Shown here: piece after piece, positions 23,238-32,648 of the stretch
Layout: each line of letters starts with the position of its first letter
Position numbering within the stretch: the first letter of the stretch is position 1
Assembly: GCF_009176705.1 (NCBI RefSeq)
Contig: NZ_AP021846.1
Location: forward strand, 3,530,001 to 3,594,000
Source: Pseudoalteromonas sp. A25
Lineage (GTDB): Bacteria; Pseudomonadota; Gammaproteobacteria; Enterobacterales; Alteromonadaceae
DNA: 64,000 nt
Reading direction: 5' to 3'
The notes under the pieces: model-generated
Told to the model about the DNA's origin: nothing
Database searches by the model: none
What the model saw: only the letters and a program-made list of their open reading frames with translations
Position numbers and translations under genes: made by a program

Positions 23238-23262
23238 GATGTTCCTTTATTAAAATATTGTA

Positions 23263-23928
23263 TTATCGCTGAGTTAAAATAGGGATTATATCTAAGAAAT
23301 TGTCACAGAGGTACTGCGGATTATAATCTTGCAAATTTACCCCTTGATGATAACCGTAGGTTAATGCCACTGCGTCAATATTAGCGTTTTGCGCAGCTAA
23401 GATATCACTCTTTGAATCACCGACCATTATCACTTCAGATGGTTTTAATTCCATTAGTTCACAAGCTTTGATTAAAGGCGCTGCAGCTGGTTTCTTGAGC
23501 CCATCATCTCCACAAACAACAGCATCAAAATACGCACTGAGCTTTAATTGTTCTAAAAGGGGCTCTGTGAACACTCTGTCTTTATTGGTGATCAGTGCCT
23601 TTGAAAAGCTGCTTAGTGACGCTAGGCCTATTTCAACATTTGGATAGAGGTTTGCATATTGCCCAGCTAGTTGCGCATAGTGCTCCCTAAAAGTCGCCGT
23701 TGCAAGGTCAATTAATGTTTGAGGCAGCTCAGGGTTAAGATCCATACCACCACTCAAACCACGCTTGACCAGCATATCAATGCCATTACCAACCCATGAG
23801 CACACTTGTGCATAGCTCACAATAGGAAACGCAACCTCGGTCAAAGTGAGATTCAGTGCGGTGTACATATCTTGAGCACTGTTTACCAGCGTTCCATCCA
23901 AATCAAATAAGACTCCTTTGTAACGCAT
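23263..23928 (-). CDS. gph: Phosphoglycolate phosphatase
   Basis: This is a 221-residue HAD-superfamily hydrolase. Motif I is FDLDGTLVNSAQDM (nucleophile Asp), motif II is ALITNKDR, motif III is KKPAAAPL and motif IV is MVGDSKSDILAA. It removes 2-phosphoglycolate, for instance from repair of DNA 3' ends. It lies between rpe and trpS with gaps of a few bases, so it is part of one operon. Confidence 0.95.
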   Translation of the reverse strand: MRYKGVLFDLDGTLVNSAQDMYTALNLTLTEVAFPIVSYAQVCSWVGNGIDMLVKRGLSGGMDLNPELPQTLIDLATATFREHYAQLAGQYANLYPNVEIGLASLSSFSKALITNKDRVFTEPLLEQLKLSAYFDAVVCGDDGLKKPAAAPLIKACELMELKPSEVIMVGDSKSDILAAQNANIDAVALTYGYHQGVNLQDYNPQYLCDNFLDIIPILTQR

Positions 23929-23931
23929 TAC

Positions 23932-24612
23932 CTATCTTACCTTCGCTAATTCTTCACGCATTTGCGTTATCACAGCTTTATAGTCTGGCTGATTAAAGAT
24001 TGCAGAACCTGCTACAAACATGTCAGCGCCCGCAGCAGCAATTTGTGAGATATTATCAACTTTTACACCGCCATCGACTTCTAAGCGAATATCTTTGCCA
24101 CTTTGATCAATCAAGGTTCTAACCTGCCTCAGCTTATCTAGTGTATGGGGAATAAAACTCTGTCCACCAAAACCTGGGTTAACCGACATCAACAAAATAA
24201 CATCTAGCTTATCCATTACGTGGTCTAAATAGTGCAGTGGCGTAGCAGGGTTAAAAACTAAACCAGCTTGACAACCATTGTCTCGGATCAGACTAATTGT
24301 TCGATCAATATGCTCACTTGCTTCAGGGTGAAAGGTAATAATGTTAGCGCCCGCTTTTGCAAAATCCGGAATAAGTGAATCCACAGGCTTTACCATTAAA
24401 TGTACATCAATTGGCGCATTAATACCGTAGTCTCTCAGAGCCTTACAGACCATAGGTCCAAATGTTAAATTAGGAACATAATGGTTATCCATTACATCAA
24501 AATGAACAACATCAGCACCCGCCTCAATCACTTTCTCTACATCCTCACCTAACCGCGCTAAGTCAGCAGACAAAATAGACGGTGCGATTAAATAGTCTAA
24601 TTTTTTTTGCAC
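23932..24612 (-). CDS. rpe: Ribulose-phosphate 3-epimerase
   Basis: Rpe interconverts ribulose-5-P and xylulose-5-P in the pentose phosphate pathway. The TIM-barrel protein has [53 protein letters not shown] and LEVDGGV. The GTG at 24612 (226 residues) is chosen because a GAGG site lies 7 bases upstream. An in-frame GTG at 24645 would add 11 atypical residues. It overlaps nothing and is followed by gph after 3 bases. Confidence 0.96.
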   Translation of the reverse strand: MQKKLDYLIAPSILSADLARLGEDVEKVIEAGADVVHFDVMDNHYVPNLTFGPMVCKALRDYGINAPIDVHLMVKPVDSLIPDFAKAGANIITFHPEASEHIDRTISLIRDNGCQAGLVFNPATPLHYLDHVMDKLDVILLMSVNPGFGGQSFIPHTLDKLRQVRTLIDQSGKDIRLEVDGGVKVDNISQIAAAGADMFVAGSAIFNQPDYKAVITQMREELAKVR

Positions 24613-24747
24613 AATAAAACCTCTGTTACTCGGTATTTTTAACACTACTTTACCGCATTTTAGGTAAGCGACACAGTGCTATGCTCTCTCAAATTAAGAA
24701 CTATTCACTTTTTCTCCATTGCATCGGCGGTAAGCCTAATTTTTAGT

Positions 24748-24776
24748 TTGTTTAGTGAACAATTATTGTGTATTAT
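24748..24776 (+). promoter_or_regulatory. Sigma-70 promoter for the small-protein/DUF2970 gene pair
   Basis: TTGTTT, a 17-base spacer and TATTAT lie 34 bases upstream of the ATG at 24810. The match is good and no other gene starts here on the plus strand. Confidence 0.55.
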
Positions 24777-24809
24777 TTGATGACAACCGTTAGGGTGAGG
24801 AGTAACACT

Positions 24810-25112
24810 ATGGCTATGTTAGGTCAGTCGAAAACACGGATGCTTGTACTAAGTTCAGTTATGGTTATGTTAGCAGGCATTACATTCCATGACGAAGCTG
24901 CAATGGCACTAACCAAATTTGAGAATTGTACTTGTAAAACCACACAAAATAATGCACCGCAATTGTGTGGATCAGATTCTGATATCAATTGGTACTCATG
25001 GTTTATGGGTGAAAGTGGCAGTGCTCAATTTCATTACCTCGATCTATTGGAGCTTTTGTTGGGCTCTGGTAAGCAAAGCGATAGCGGCTTCACATCTAAT
25101 TCTAGCATCTAA
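24810..25112 (+). CDS. Small exported or membrane-anchored protein of unknown function
   Basis: This is a 100-residue protein I do not recognise. The ATG at 24810 follows a strong GAGGAG site with 7-base spacing; upstream in-frame starts are ignored. After a short basic stretch (residues 4-10) comes a hydrophobic segment, MLVLSSVMVMLAGITF, which may be a signal peptide cleaved near AMA or an anchor. The rest has three Cys (CTCK and LCG) that could form a disulfide in the periplasm, and a Ser-rich tail. It lies 5 bases before a DUF2970 gene and inside a block that is otherwise continuous in E. coli (dam-rpe). Confidence 0.7.
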   Translation: MAMLGQSKTRMLVLSSVMVMLAGITFHDEAAMALTKFENCTCKTTQNNAPQLCGSDSDINWYSWFMGESGSAQFHYLDLLELLLGSGKQSDSGFTSNSSI

Positions 25113-25117
25113 TCACC

Positions 25118-25297
25118 ATGAAGTTACTTCGAGTATTGCAAAGCGTTTTAGCGGCACTGTTCGGCGTGCAAAGTGAGCAAAAGTACCATGACGATTTTAG
25201 TAAGCCTGAGGTTGCTCCCTACTTAGTCGTCGGTATCATCTTGGTTGCAGCGCTAGTCGTTACTTTAGCCTTATTTGTCAATTACCTCGCACAATGA
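25118..25297 (+). CDS. DUF2970 family small membrane protein
   Basis: This is a 59-residue protein. LLRVLQSVLAALFGVQSE at residues 3-20 is the hallmark of DUF2970. A short loop follows and then one transmembrane helix at about residues 35-57. No function is known for the family. It starts 5 bases after the preceding small gene, so translation is likely coupled. Its 3' end overlaps the 3' end of the convergent dam gene by 16 bases. Confidence 0.8.
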   Translation: MKLLRVLQSVLAALFGVQSEQKYHDDFSKPEVAPYLVVGIILVAALVVTLALFVNYLAQ

Positions 25298-26133
25298 CCT
25301 GTGTGCTTATGATACATAGCCATTAGCTCATTCACCTTATTTCTTCCAGCCCCCTTTGGACTGATAGTACGCTTAACCTGAATAACGTCTAAATGTGCCT
25401 GACTATATATTTTTCGCGTCCAAACTGTATCGTGGTTGGAAATAAGTACGGGTGTCCTATGCTCGAATGCGGTTTGCTCCGCTAAATTAGCAAGGTTCGC
25501 TTGATCATCTAAATCAAACCCACCCTTCGCGTAAGACGTAAATGAAGCAGTCTTACTTAAGGGAACATATGGAGGGTCGCAATATACAACAGCATTATTG
25601 GGGATGTTACGAAAAACATCGGTATAACTTTTACAAGTAAAAGTGGCTCTTTGCGCCTTACAAGCAAAAGCGTATAACTCTTTTTCGGGGAAATATGGAC
25701 GTTTGTATTTTCCAAAGGGAACATTAAAAATGCCCTTCAAATTATATCTACACAACCCATTATAACCATGACGATTCATGTACAAAAATAAAATCGCACG
25801 CTCATAAATGTCTACACTCTCATTAAACTGTAAACGGTATGCGTAGTACGCATCAGGATGATTGTTTAGCTCAACAAACAGTTTCTTTGCGTCACTTACA
25901 AATTCTTCAGGCTGACGCTTAAGCTCGTTGTATAAATTGATCAAGTCTGCATTGATATCATTTAAATAATAATATTTAAAGTTAGTATTGAGAAATACCG
26001 ACCCTGCACCAACAAACGGCTCAACTAACGTGTCTGCATCTTGACTTGCAGCCTTTAAGCGGCGGGCAATATCTTCAACCAAACTGTATTTTCCACCAGC
26101 CCATTTCAGGAAGGCGCGAGTCTTTTGCTGCAT
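25282..26133 (-). CDS. dam: DNA adenine methylase Dam (GATC)
   Basis: This 283-residue m6A methyltransferase of the alpha group has FLKWAGGKYSLVEDI at the N-terminus (SAM site), FVGAGSVFLN (motif I) and the catalytic YCDPPYVPLSKTASFTSY (DPPY). It marks GATC for mismatch repair and replication timing. The order damX-dam is that of E. coli, but here two small opposite-strand genes separate dam from rpe. Confidence 0.97.
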   Translation of the reverse strand: MQQKTRAFLKWAGGKYSLVEDIARRLKAASQDADTLVEPFVGAGSVFLNTNFKYYYLNDINADLINLYNELKRQPEEFVSDAKKLFVELNNHPDAYYAYRLQFNESVDIYERAILFLYMNRHGYNGLCRYNLKGIFNVPFGKYKRPYFPEKELYAFACKAQRATFTCKSYTDVFRNIPNNAVVYCDPPYVPLSKTASFTSYAKGGFDLDDQANLANLAEQTAFEHRTPVLISNHDTVWTRKIYSQAHLDVIQVKRTISPKGAGRNKVNELMAMYHKHTGHCAR

Positions 26134-26185
26134 GTTGATTCTATTTATAAAAAATGTGGGCCGATTTTACACTAAAAGTCCATAA

Positions 26186-27652
26186 TTACCGAGTCGGTGG
26201 ACTAATTTCCTGTTTTATTTTATCTACTTTCTTAAAAAATGGCTGAGCATTTAATATTTGCTCTGGCAGCGCTAATTTGGCTTCTTGGGCCAACTCTAGA
26301 GTCGCAAAAGGCCCTAAAATAACTATCCACCACGCATGATCACTTCGGTTAGCTTCATATATTTTTACATTTCTCAGCCTATGCTGATCAATAAATTCTT
26401 TAGCAACCGCTTTATCTTTCACAGCCAATAACTGCAGCGCCCACTCGCTATCGTCTCGAGTCATGAGCCACGCACCATCATTCATTACTGGATCTGTACG
26501 ACTAGGTGATAATCCATTTCCCTCATCCGTATCTTTATCACTCTGCGCCTCTTGTGCTGTGTCAGGCACCACTAACTCAACATTTTGCTGTACTTCTTGA
26601 GTGGATTGCTCAATGACTTTTTCTGACACTGAAGAAGCTGTATTTTGGCTTTCTTCAGGCTGATTGGTTTCTGCTGGTATGCTATTTTTTGCTAACGCGG
26701 ATACGATGGCTGCAATGTCATGCTGTTGTGAACGATGGTTTTGCTTTTCAATCGGCAGCTCGTTACCTTCAGGGCTTTGTATTTGGGTATCATTAATAGT
26801 TGAGGAAGGCGTAGAAGTGCTTACTGCAGGGCCACTTTTGAGCGTTTCTGTTGCTTGCTCTGTACTTAGCACCTGAGCCGTAGGTAATACAGTATCTACT
26901 TGCGCATCTTGCTCCTCGCTCGGAAGTAAAGCAATTAGCTCCTTTTGATAGATAAAGGCAACCATCAATATCGCCAAAGTCACTGCCAGAAGAACGATAT
27001 GCCAAGAGAGTCTCGACGTTTTCTCGGTATCCCCTCGCAAGTTTACTTGCTGATCACTTTGCCACTGCAGTAACACCGCAGGATTACCTTCACAACCACT
27101 GAGAAAAGCTTGAAATATAGGATCCTCAATAGGTGGAAGTTGAGCAAAAAACATTTCCATAAGACGACGTGACTCAACCATTGATAGTGGTTCAATATGA
27201 ATGTCTAATGCATGTCTGAGCATATTTGGCGCCTGCGCAGTTGCCAATATATACAATGTTTCAGGGCACTTTTTTGATAGAATATACAGCTGCTCAATCA
27301 TCTCATCAGATAAGTGTCGAGCACCATCTAATACCCACAAACATGGCCCACACGGGGCTTGCTGGTATAAATTATAAAAGTTCTGACTGAGAGATTGTTG
27401 CTGGTCAACTAAAGGACCACGAAAACTATTTTGGAGCAACTGTGCCGTTAGATCTGAGTCTTTCGTAGATGCAGAGAGTTGCACATATGCTTTGTTAAAA
27501 TCAGGGTATTTATCAGTAATGAAAGATTCGGCGATGTAGCTTTTGCCTAAGCCGGAAGAACCCACTAAACAGATCAGGTTTTGTCCGTACTCAAATTGTA
27601 ACGCTATACGATCCACCAATGCGGATCTACTCGGTAAGATTTGTGACTGCAT
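26186..27652 (-). CDS. damX: DamX-like cell-division protein (AAA ATPase plus SPOR domain)
   Basis: This is a 488-residue inner-membrane protein. The N-terminal part (about 1-200) has a Walker A motif, LVGSSGLGKS, and resembles the AAA-type domain of ExeA/DamX. One transmembrane helix lies at about residues 217-236. Then comes a long Ser/Thr/Gln/Glu-rich linker and a C-terminal SPOR domain (about 405-480, WALQLLAVKDKAVAKEFI) that should bind denuded septal peptidoglycan. E. coli DamX lacks the ATPase part in active form. It lies between aroB and dam and overlaps aroB by one base. Confidence 0.88.
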   Translation of the reverse strand: MQSQILPSRSALVDRIALQFEYGQNLICLVGSSGLGKSYIAESFITDKYPDFNKAYVQLSASTKDSDLTAQLLQNSFRGPLVDQQQSLSQNFYNLYQQAPCGPCLWVLDGARHLSDEMIEQLYILSKKCPETLYILATAQAPNMLRHALDIHIEPLSMVESRRLMEMFFAQLPPIEDPIFQAFLSGCEGNPAVLLQWQSDQQVNLRGDTEKTSRLSWHIVLLAVTLAILMVAFIYQKELIALLPSEEQDAQVDTVLPTAQVLSTEQATETLKSGPAVSTSTPSSTINDTQIQSPEGNELPIEKQNHRSQQHDIAAIVSALAKNSIPAETNQPEESQNTASSVSEKVIEQSTQEVQQNVELVVPDTAQEAQSDKDTDEGNGLSPSRTDPVMNDGAWLMTRDDSEWALQLLAVKDKAVAKEFIDQHRLRNVKIYEANRSDHAWWIVILGPFATLELAQEAKLALPEQILNAQPFFKKVDKIKQEISPPTR

Positions 27653-28722
27653 TAGCGGCCTATTAGCAAACTCACTGTGTCATCAGATACATCGTCCACC
27701 AACGCACAAGACCCCAAGGAAGTTGGTAAAATAAAGCGAATGCGTCCCTTTTTATTCTTTTTATCTTTTCTCATATGCAACAAGAACTGCTCGGCATTCA
27801 TCTGTGCTGGCACTTCTATTGGTAATCGATAACTTGCAATCAGCGCTTCGACTCGAGCCACTTCTTCGTTAGTCAGGGCTTCTCTAGTGGCTGCTAACCT
27901 AGCAGCTAATACCATTCCTGCGGCAACAGCTTCACCATGTAGCCAATTGCCATACCCCATTTGTGCTTCAATAGCATGCCCAAAAGTATGACCTAAATTT
28001 AATAATGCACGAACACCAGCTTCTTTTTCATCTTGCCCAACAATGTCAGCTTTAATTTGACAACACCGGAAAATGACCTGCATTAACACATCTTGCTGTA
28101 ACTCTGTCAGCTCATGATGATGCTCTTCCAAAAATGTTAAGAAGTGCTCATCGTAAATAAGACCATACTTTATGACTTCAGCCATACCTGCTGCAAACTC
28201 TCTAGCAGGCAAAGTAGTTAAGCTATTTGTATCTATGAGTACCGCTTTAGGTTGGTAAAAAGCACCTATCATGTTTTTACCTAAAGGGTGATTAACTGCC
28301 GTTTTTCCACCGACTGAAGAGTCGACTTGAGACAATAAAGTAGTTGGTATTTGGATAAAGGGAACACCACGTTGATAACATGCTGCAACAAACCCTGTTA
28401 AGTCACCAATCACGCCACCGCCTAATGCGATTAAACAGGTATCTCGTCCACAATTATTTTCTAACAGGAAGGCGCTCACTTGTTCGAAATAAGTCAGCGT
28501 TTTGTATTGCTCACCATCTGGAAGAATAAAGTGCAAGGGCTCATAATCTCTAAGCGCACTCAGTAGGTTTTCCAGATACAGCGGTGCTACTGTATGGTTA
28601 GTAATGATGACAGGACGACACTGCCCGATGTGTTTGGTGAGTCGCCCTACATCCGCTAATAAATTTTGACCTATGTAGATAGGATAGCTTCGCTCGTTTA
28701 AATCTACCTTCAACTCAAGCAT
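27652..28722 (-). CDS. aroB: 3-dehydroquinate synthase
   Basis: AroB is the second step of the shikimate pathway: DAHP to 3-dehydroquinate, using NAD+ and a divalent metal. The 356-residue protein has ALGGGVIGDLTGFVAACYQR, IPTTLLSQVDSSVGGKTAVN, LNLGHTFGHAIE and GYGNWLHGEAVAAGM, which include the metal ligands Glu and two His. It lies 23 bases downstream of aroK, as in E. coli. Confidence 0.98.
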   Translation of the reverse strand: MLELKVDLNERSYPIYIGQNLLADVGRLTKHIGQCRPVIITNHTVAPLYLENLLSALRDYEPLHFILPDGEQYKTLTYFEQVSAFLLENNCGRDTCLIALGGGVIGDLTGFVAACYQRGVPFIQIPTTLLSQVDSSVGGKTAVNHPLGKNMIGAFYQPKAVLIDTNSLTTLPAREFAAGMAEVIKYGLIYDEHFLTFLEEHHHELTELQQDVLMQVIFRCCQIKADIVGQDEKEAGVRALLNLGHTFGHAIEAQMGYGNWLHGEAVAAGMVLAARLAATREALTNEEVARVEALIASYRLPIEVPAQMNAEQFLLHMRKDKKNKKGRIRFILPTSLGSCALVDDVSDDTVSLLIGR

Positions 28723-28745
28723 CTATCCCTCCTAGGTAATCAAAA

Positions 28746-29264
28746 TTAAAAATCTAGCTTTTCTATAATTTGATTTGCTACAACCTTTGCACTTTGCTCG
28801 TCGGTGCGCACTACAAAATCTGCAACTTCTTTGTACAGAGGCTCTCTCTCCTCTGCTAAACGCTCTAATACATCTCGTGGCGCTTCTTCTGTTTGTAACA
28901 GAGGACGACGCTTATCACGTTGAGTACGAGCAACTTGTTTTTCAATTGGCGTTTCTAAGTAAACAACAATGCCGCGTGCCGACAATTTATTGCGCACTTC
29001 TTTGCTCACTACAGAACCACCACCTGTTGCTAAAACTATACCTTGCATTTCTGTAAGGTCCGAAATTACGCCTTCTTCACGCACTCGGAAACCTTCTTCG
29101 CCTTCAAGATCAAACACCCACGCAATATCTGCGCCTGTACGGCGTTCAATTTCTTGATCCGAGTCGAAAAATTCAAGGTGTAATTGGTCAGCTAGGTGAC
29201 GACCAATTGTGCTCTTACCAGCCCCCATAGGGCCTACTAGAAATATATTACGTTTCTCAGCCAT
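28746..29264 (-). CDS. aroK: Shikimate kinase I
   Basis: AroK phosphorylates shikimate at O3. The 172-residue P-loop kinase has Walker [16 protein letters not shown], substrate-binding [14 protein letters not shown] and GGGSVV, and LID-region RDKRRPLLQ. The start and length match E. coli AroK (173). It follows pilQ on the same strand after 162 bases that include a probable terminator. Confidence 0.97.
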   Translation of the reverse strand: MAEKRNIFLVGPMGAGKSTIGRHLADQLHLEFFDSDQEIERRTGADIAWVFDLEGEEGFRVREEGVISDLTEMQGIVLATGGGSVVSKEVRNKLSARGIVVYLETPIEKQVARTQRDKRRPLLQTEEAPRDVLERLAEEREPLYKEVADFVVRTDEQSAKVVANQIIEKLDF

Positions 29265-29300
29265 ATCTTTTTAGTACTAACGAACTCTAAAATTTGAAAT

Positions 29301-29341
29301 AAAACCCCGCCTAACGACCTGGCCCCAAAATTAAGGAGGGG
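29301..29341 (-). terminator. Possible terminator after pilQ
   Basis: On the minus strand CCCCTCCT and AGGCGGGG form a stem with one mismatch, followed by TTTTATTT, about 85 bases after the pilQ stop. The loop is long (about 20 bases), so confidence is moderate. Confidence 0.45.
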
Positions 29342-29426
29342 ATTATCTCAGTAATCCACGAACGATTTCAAGTCAAATAGTATAAAAAGCAACTACAGTA
29401 CGTAAATTCGTTCAACTATTCACTTA

Positions 29427-31487
29427 TTACTGACTGTCAATCATGATTTTGGGGGTCACGAAAATCAGTAATTCCTTTTTCTCATTTATTTCTCGGGTGT
29501 TTCTAAACATTGCACCTAGGTATGGAATATCACCCAAAAGTGGAATTTTACTCACAGCACTCGTAATTTCTTGCTGATAAATACCACCTAAGACGACGGT
29601 TTGACCATTATCTACCAATACTTGTGTCTGGATCTGCTGAGTATTGATAGCCACCGCAGGACCATTAGGAGTTTGTACATTATCTCCTCGAGTATCCTGT
29701 GTGATCACTAAGTCTAATATAATTTTGTTGTCAGGTGTAATTTGTGGCGTCACTTCTAGGCTCAAAACTGCTTTTTTAAAGCTCACCGAAGTCGCACCAC
29801 TAGAAGCAGCTTCCACATAAGGTATCTCTGTACCCTGCTCAATTCTCGCTTTCTTTTGATTCGCTGTGGTAATACTTGGCGTGGCTATAATTTCACCTTT
29901 ATTCTCTTGCTCAAGCGCCGAAAGCTCTAAATCTATCAACGTACCGTCAGCAAGTTTTGCGATGTGCATGCCTATTGTGCCCGCCGACGTACCTGAAACA
30001 GGCAAGTTCACATTTAAGCGATTAGCTAAATCAGGGATCTGGCCATTGGATAACTGCTGAGCACCCGCTAGGTTGCCTGAAATCGCATCCGTTCCTTGCT
30101 GATCACCAAAGCCCCAACGGACTCCTAAATCTTCTTGTACGTTATCTTTAACGGTGACCATACGTGACTCAATACGAACTTGCTTAACTGGAACATCCAG
30201 TGTTTCAACCATGCGCCTAATACTTTCGATGCTACGTGCACTGTCCTTAATAAGCAGCGTATTTGTGCGTTTATCAACTGACACACTGCCACGTTCGCTC
30301 ACAATACTGTTAATGTCAGTTTTCAACAAATCCGCGAACTCTTCTGCTTTTGCGTAATTAAGCTGAATGTACTCACTATAAAGAGGCTCTAGCTCCTCAA
30401 CTTGCTTACGAGCTTGAAGCTCCTTTGCCTCACGTGCAGCAAGCTCTTCTGATGGGGCAACCATCAAGATTGAGCCATCCATCCGCTTATCAAGCCCTTT
30501 AATGCGCAAAACGACATCCAACGCTTGATCCCAAGGCACACCATCTAAGCGCAAGGTAATATTGCCAGATACTGAGTCGCTGGTTACTAAATTGAAATTG
30601 TTTGTATCTGCGATAATTTGCAATACTGAACGTATCGGAATATCTTGAAAATTTAAGGTAATGGGCTGGCCTTGATAGTTTTTGCTTATACCAAAACTAG
30701 GCTCTTCGTCGTCTTTTTCTACTGTCAAAGTGAAGATATTACCAAGTTGTTGGTAGGTGTATTTAAATGCCTCATTAGGCTCTATAACAAGACGGCTTTT
30801 ACCATCTTCACGAAAGGTTTCGATACGACTAACAACAGTCCCAAAATCAAGCACATCTAACTCATAGAGCAAGTCGTCCGGAATATCAATGTGGTGAAAG
30901 TCAGCATAGATCTTACCCCCACGTTCTTGTACATCTATTGCAGCTTGTGGCGTATTTAAAAATGCTAATACCTTAGCTTCGCCCTTATCGCCACGTCTAA
31001 AATCAATAGACTGAATTTGGTTTTGTTGCAGGTTGGTATTATCTCCCTCCCCTGAAGGCAACGGGTTATCAGACACCTGCAAGTAGGCGATGTTGTTTTT
31101 GACGTATGATTTATAAAGCTTTAGCTGCTCCATATTGATCGTAACAATCACACCATCGGCGGTTAACTGGCTTTCTATGTTAGTGATACCAGCTTTGTTA
31201 ACTTTCAGAGCTTTAAGACTTTCTTCAAATTCTACAGCTGGGAAAAACATTTCGATCCTTGCCGGATCTGTCAGCGCTTTAACTTGTGGCTCCGCACTTA
31301 GCTGCTCGTCAAACACCAACTCCAACTGAGTTTCCCCCTCAGGAACTGGGTTATAACGCACATCATATAGCATAGGCAAAGCCTGAACCCAGCCTGTCAT
31401 CACAAGCAATGTGCTATAAATGACCCCTTTAATACCGAAACTACTCCAAGCATGGGACATACTTTCACTACCTTTATTTTTATTCAC
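29427..31487 (-). CDS. pilQ: Type IV pilus secretin PilQ
   Basis: PilQ is the outer-membrane secretin pore through which the type IV pilus passes. The 686-residue protein shows a signal-peptide-like N-terminus, two AMIN-type domains (about 40-240) likely to bind peptidoglycan, an STN/secretin N0 region (LNFQDIPIRSVLQIIADTN near 285) and an N1 domain. A C-terminal secretin domain follows (LEVTPQITPDNKIILDLVI, VLVDNGQTVVLGGIYQ, KIPLLGDIPYLGAMFR). It is the last of pilMNOPQ and overlaps pilP by 8 bases. Confidence 0.97.
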   Translation of the reverse strand: MNKNKGSESMSHAWSSFGIKGVIYSTLLVMTGWVQALPMLYDVRYNPVPEGETQLELVFDEQLSAEPQVKALTDPARIEMFFPAVEFEESLKALKVNKAGITNIESQLTADGVIVTINMEQLKLYKSYVKNNIAYLQVSDNPLPSGEGDNTNLQQNQIQSIDFRRGDKGEAKVLAFLNTPQAAIDVQERGGKIYADFHHIDIPDDLLYELDVLDFGTVVSRIETFREDGKSRLVIEPNEAFKYTYQQLGNIFTLTVEKDDEEPSFGISKNYQGQPITLNFQDIPIRSVLQIIADTNNFNLVTSDSVSGNITLRLDGVPWDQALDVVLRIKGLDKRMDGSILMVAPSEELAAREAKELQARKQVEELEPLYSEYIQLNYAKAEEFADLLKTDINSIVSERGSVSVDKRTNTLLIKDSARSIESIRRMVETLDVPVKQVRIESRMVTVKDNVQEDLGVRWGFGDQQGTDAISGNLAGAQQLSNGQIPDLANRLNVNLPVSGTSAGTIGMHIAKLADGTLIDLELSALEQENKGEIIATPSITTANQKKARIEQGTEIPYVEAASSGATSVSFKKAVLSLEVTPQITPDNKIILDLVITQDTRGDNVQTPNGPAVAINTQQIQTQVLVDNGQTVVLGGIYQQEITSAVSKIPLLGDIPYLGAMFRNTREINEKKELLIFVTPKIMIDSQ

Positions 31488-32022
31488 TCACGCCACTCCC
31501 TTGTGCTTCTCGGATCTCGACTCTAGATAGACGTTCTTTCCAACAACCACTGCCATCAGGGATTAGTTCTAATAATTCAATATACCCTGGTTGTACCTTA
31601 ATCACTTCACCATGGTAAAGCCCCATGTATTGGCCTCTTCTTACTTTATACAGACCTTGGTCAGATGCTTTAACCAAAGCCCACGTTACATTTTTGGTCG
31701 CTATTGTGCCTTTCATAGAGAGCGTATCTATTGGATACTTTTCGAGAGGATCTCGTGCTCTATCAGGATCTGGATGTAAACAATTTTGAACCTGTATCAT
31801 TTTACTTTCTATAACCTCTGGCTCAGGCGCTACAAATGGGCTCCTGAGATTATGCGCCGTATAGGCAAAGTGCGTAAAATCACGCATTTGCGGAACAGGT
31901 TCAACTTGCGGTGTTGCACTGGCTTGAATTTGATCAATAAACTCCTTTTGCTCAGCGGTATCATCATTACAGCCGAGCAACACACTTAAACTGAGCACCA
32001 CGTACAGGTAACGCTTTGTCAT
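31480..32022 (-). CDS. pilP: Type IV pilus assembly lipoprotein PilP
   Basis: This 180-residue inner-membrane lipoprotein links the PilN-PilO complex to PilQ. The lipobox LLGC puts the lipidated Cys at residue 18. A proline-rich linker follows (including LRSPFVAPEPEV) and the C-terminal beta domain (LSMKGTIATKNVTWALVK, VRRGQYMGLYHGEVIKV) is typical. It overlaps pilO by 4 bases and pilQ by 8, so it is translationally coupled. Confidence 0.95.
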   Translation of the reverse strand: MTKRYLYVVLSLSVLLGCNDDTAEQKEFIDQIQASATPQVEPVPQMRDFTHFAYTAHNLRSPFVAPEPEVIESKMIQVQNCLHPDPDRARDPLEKYPIDTLSMKGTIATKNVTWALVKASDQGLYKVRRGQYMGLYHGEVIKVQPGYIELLELIPDGSGCWKERLSRVEIREAQGSGVSE

Positions 32023-32639
32023 GACTCATCACCTTGACCATAACGGTAAGTTTTTGCCACAACGCTAAATATCAAAGCACTATTCCCCGCATTTTCGATG
32101 CGAAAGTCATGTAAACTGACGATACGTGGCAGTTGGGCAACTTTACTAACAAACTCACCAAACTCATGGTATGTTCCTACCACTTCTAACTTAATTGGTA
32201 ACTCAGTGTAAAATTCTTTCTTATTTTCAGGCAACCAACCTATTTTTAAGAAAGTTAAGCCACTCGAAGTCCCTACGTACGTCAAATCATCTAACAAACC
32301 AGGCGTTTCATTCGATGATGGAAGCTGACGTAAAAGTAAAGAAAACTGCGCTTCCATATCTTTCATTTGCTGACGATATAGATCCAAGTTATTCGCTCGA
32401 GCATATTTAATCCTATAGCTGGTGCGTAATTGTGTTTCTTGTTGCACCACTCGCTCGTACCTTTCTATCGAGTTCGACACCAACAAACTGTAACCCACTA
32501 CAAAAGTAATGATGACAACTAGCACGCAACACATGAACTTAACCACAAATGGCCATTCACCAATATTGTCTAGCTCAATCTCATTCCAATCAATGTTTTG
32601 TATAGATTTTAAATCAAAGTTCACGTTGCCATCTCGCAA
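32019..32639 (-). CDS. pilO: Type IV pilus inner-membrane protein PilO
   Basis: This 206-residue bitopic protein has one transmembrane helix at about residues 31-51 after a short cytoplasmic N-terminus that begins with a DFDLKSIQNIDWNEI-like PilO segment. A coiled coil (about 60-100, RQQMKDMEAQFSLLLRQLPS) and a periplasmic ferredoxin-like domain follow. It forms a heterodimer with PilN in the alignment complex. It sits between pilN and pilP. Confidence 0.94.
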   Translation of the reverse strand: MRDGNVNFDLKSIQNIDWNEIELDNIGEWPFVVKFMCCVLVVIITFVVGYSLLVSNSIERYERVVQQETQLRTSYRIKYARANNLDLYRQQMKDMEAQFSLLLRQLPSSNETPGLLDDLTYVGTSSGLTFLKIGWLPENKKEFYTELPIKLEVVGTYHEFGEFVSKVAQLPRIVSLHDFRIENAGNSALIFSVVAKTYRYGQGDES

Positions 32640-32648
32640 GTACCAAAT

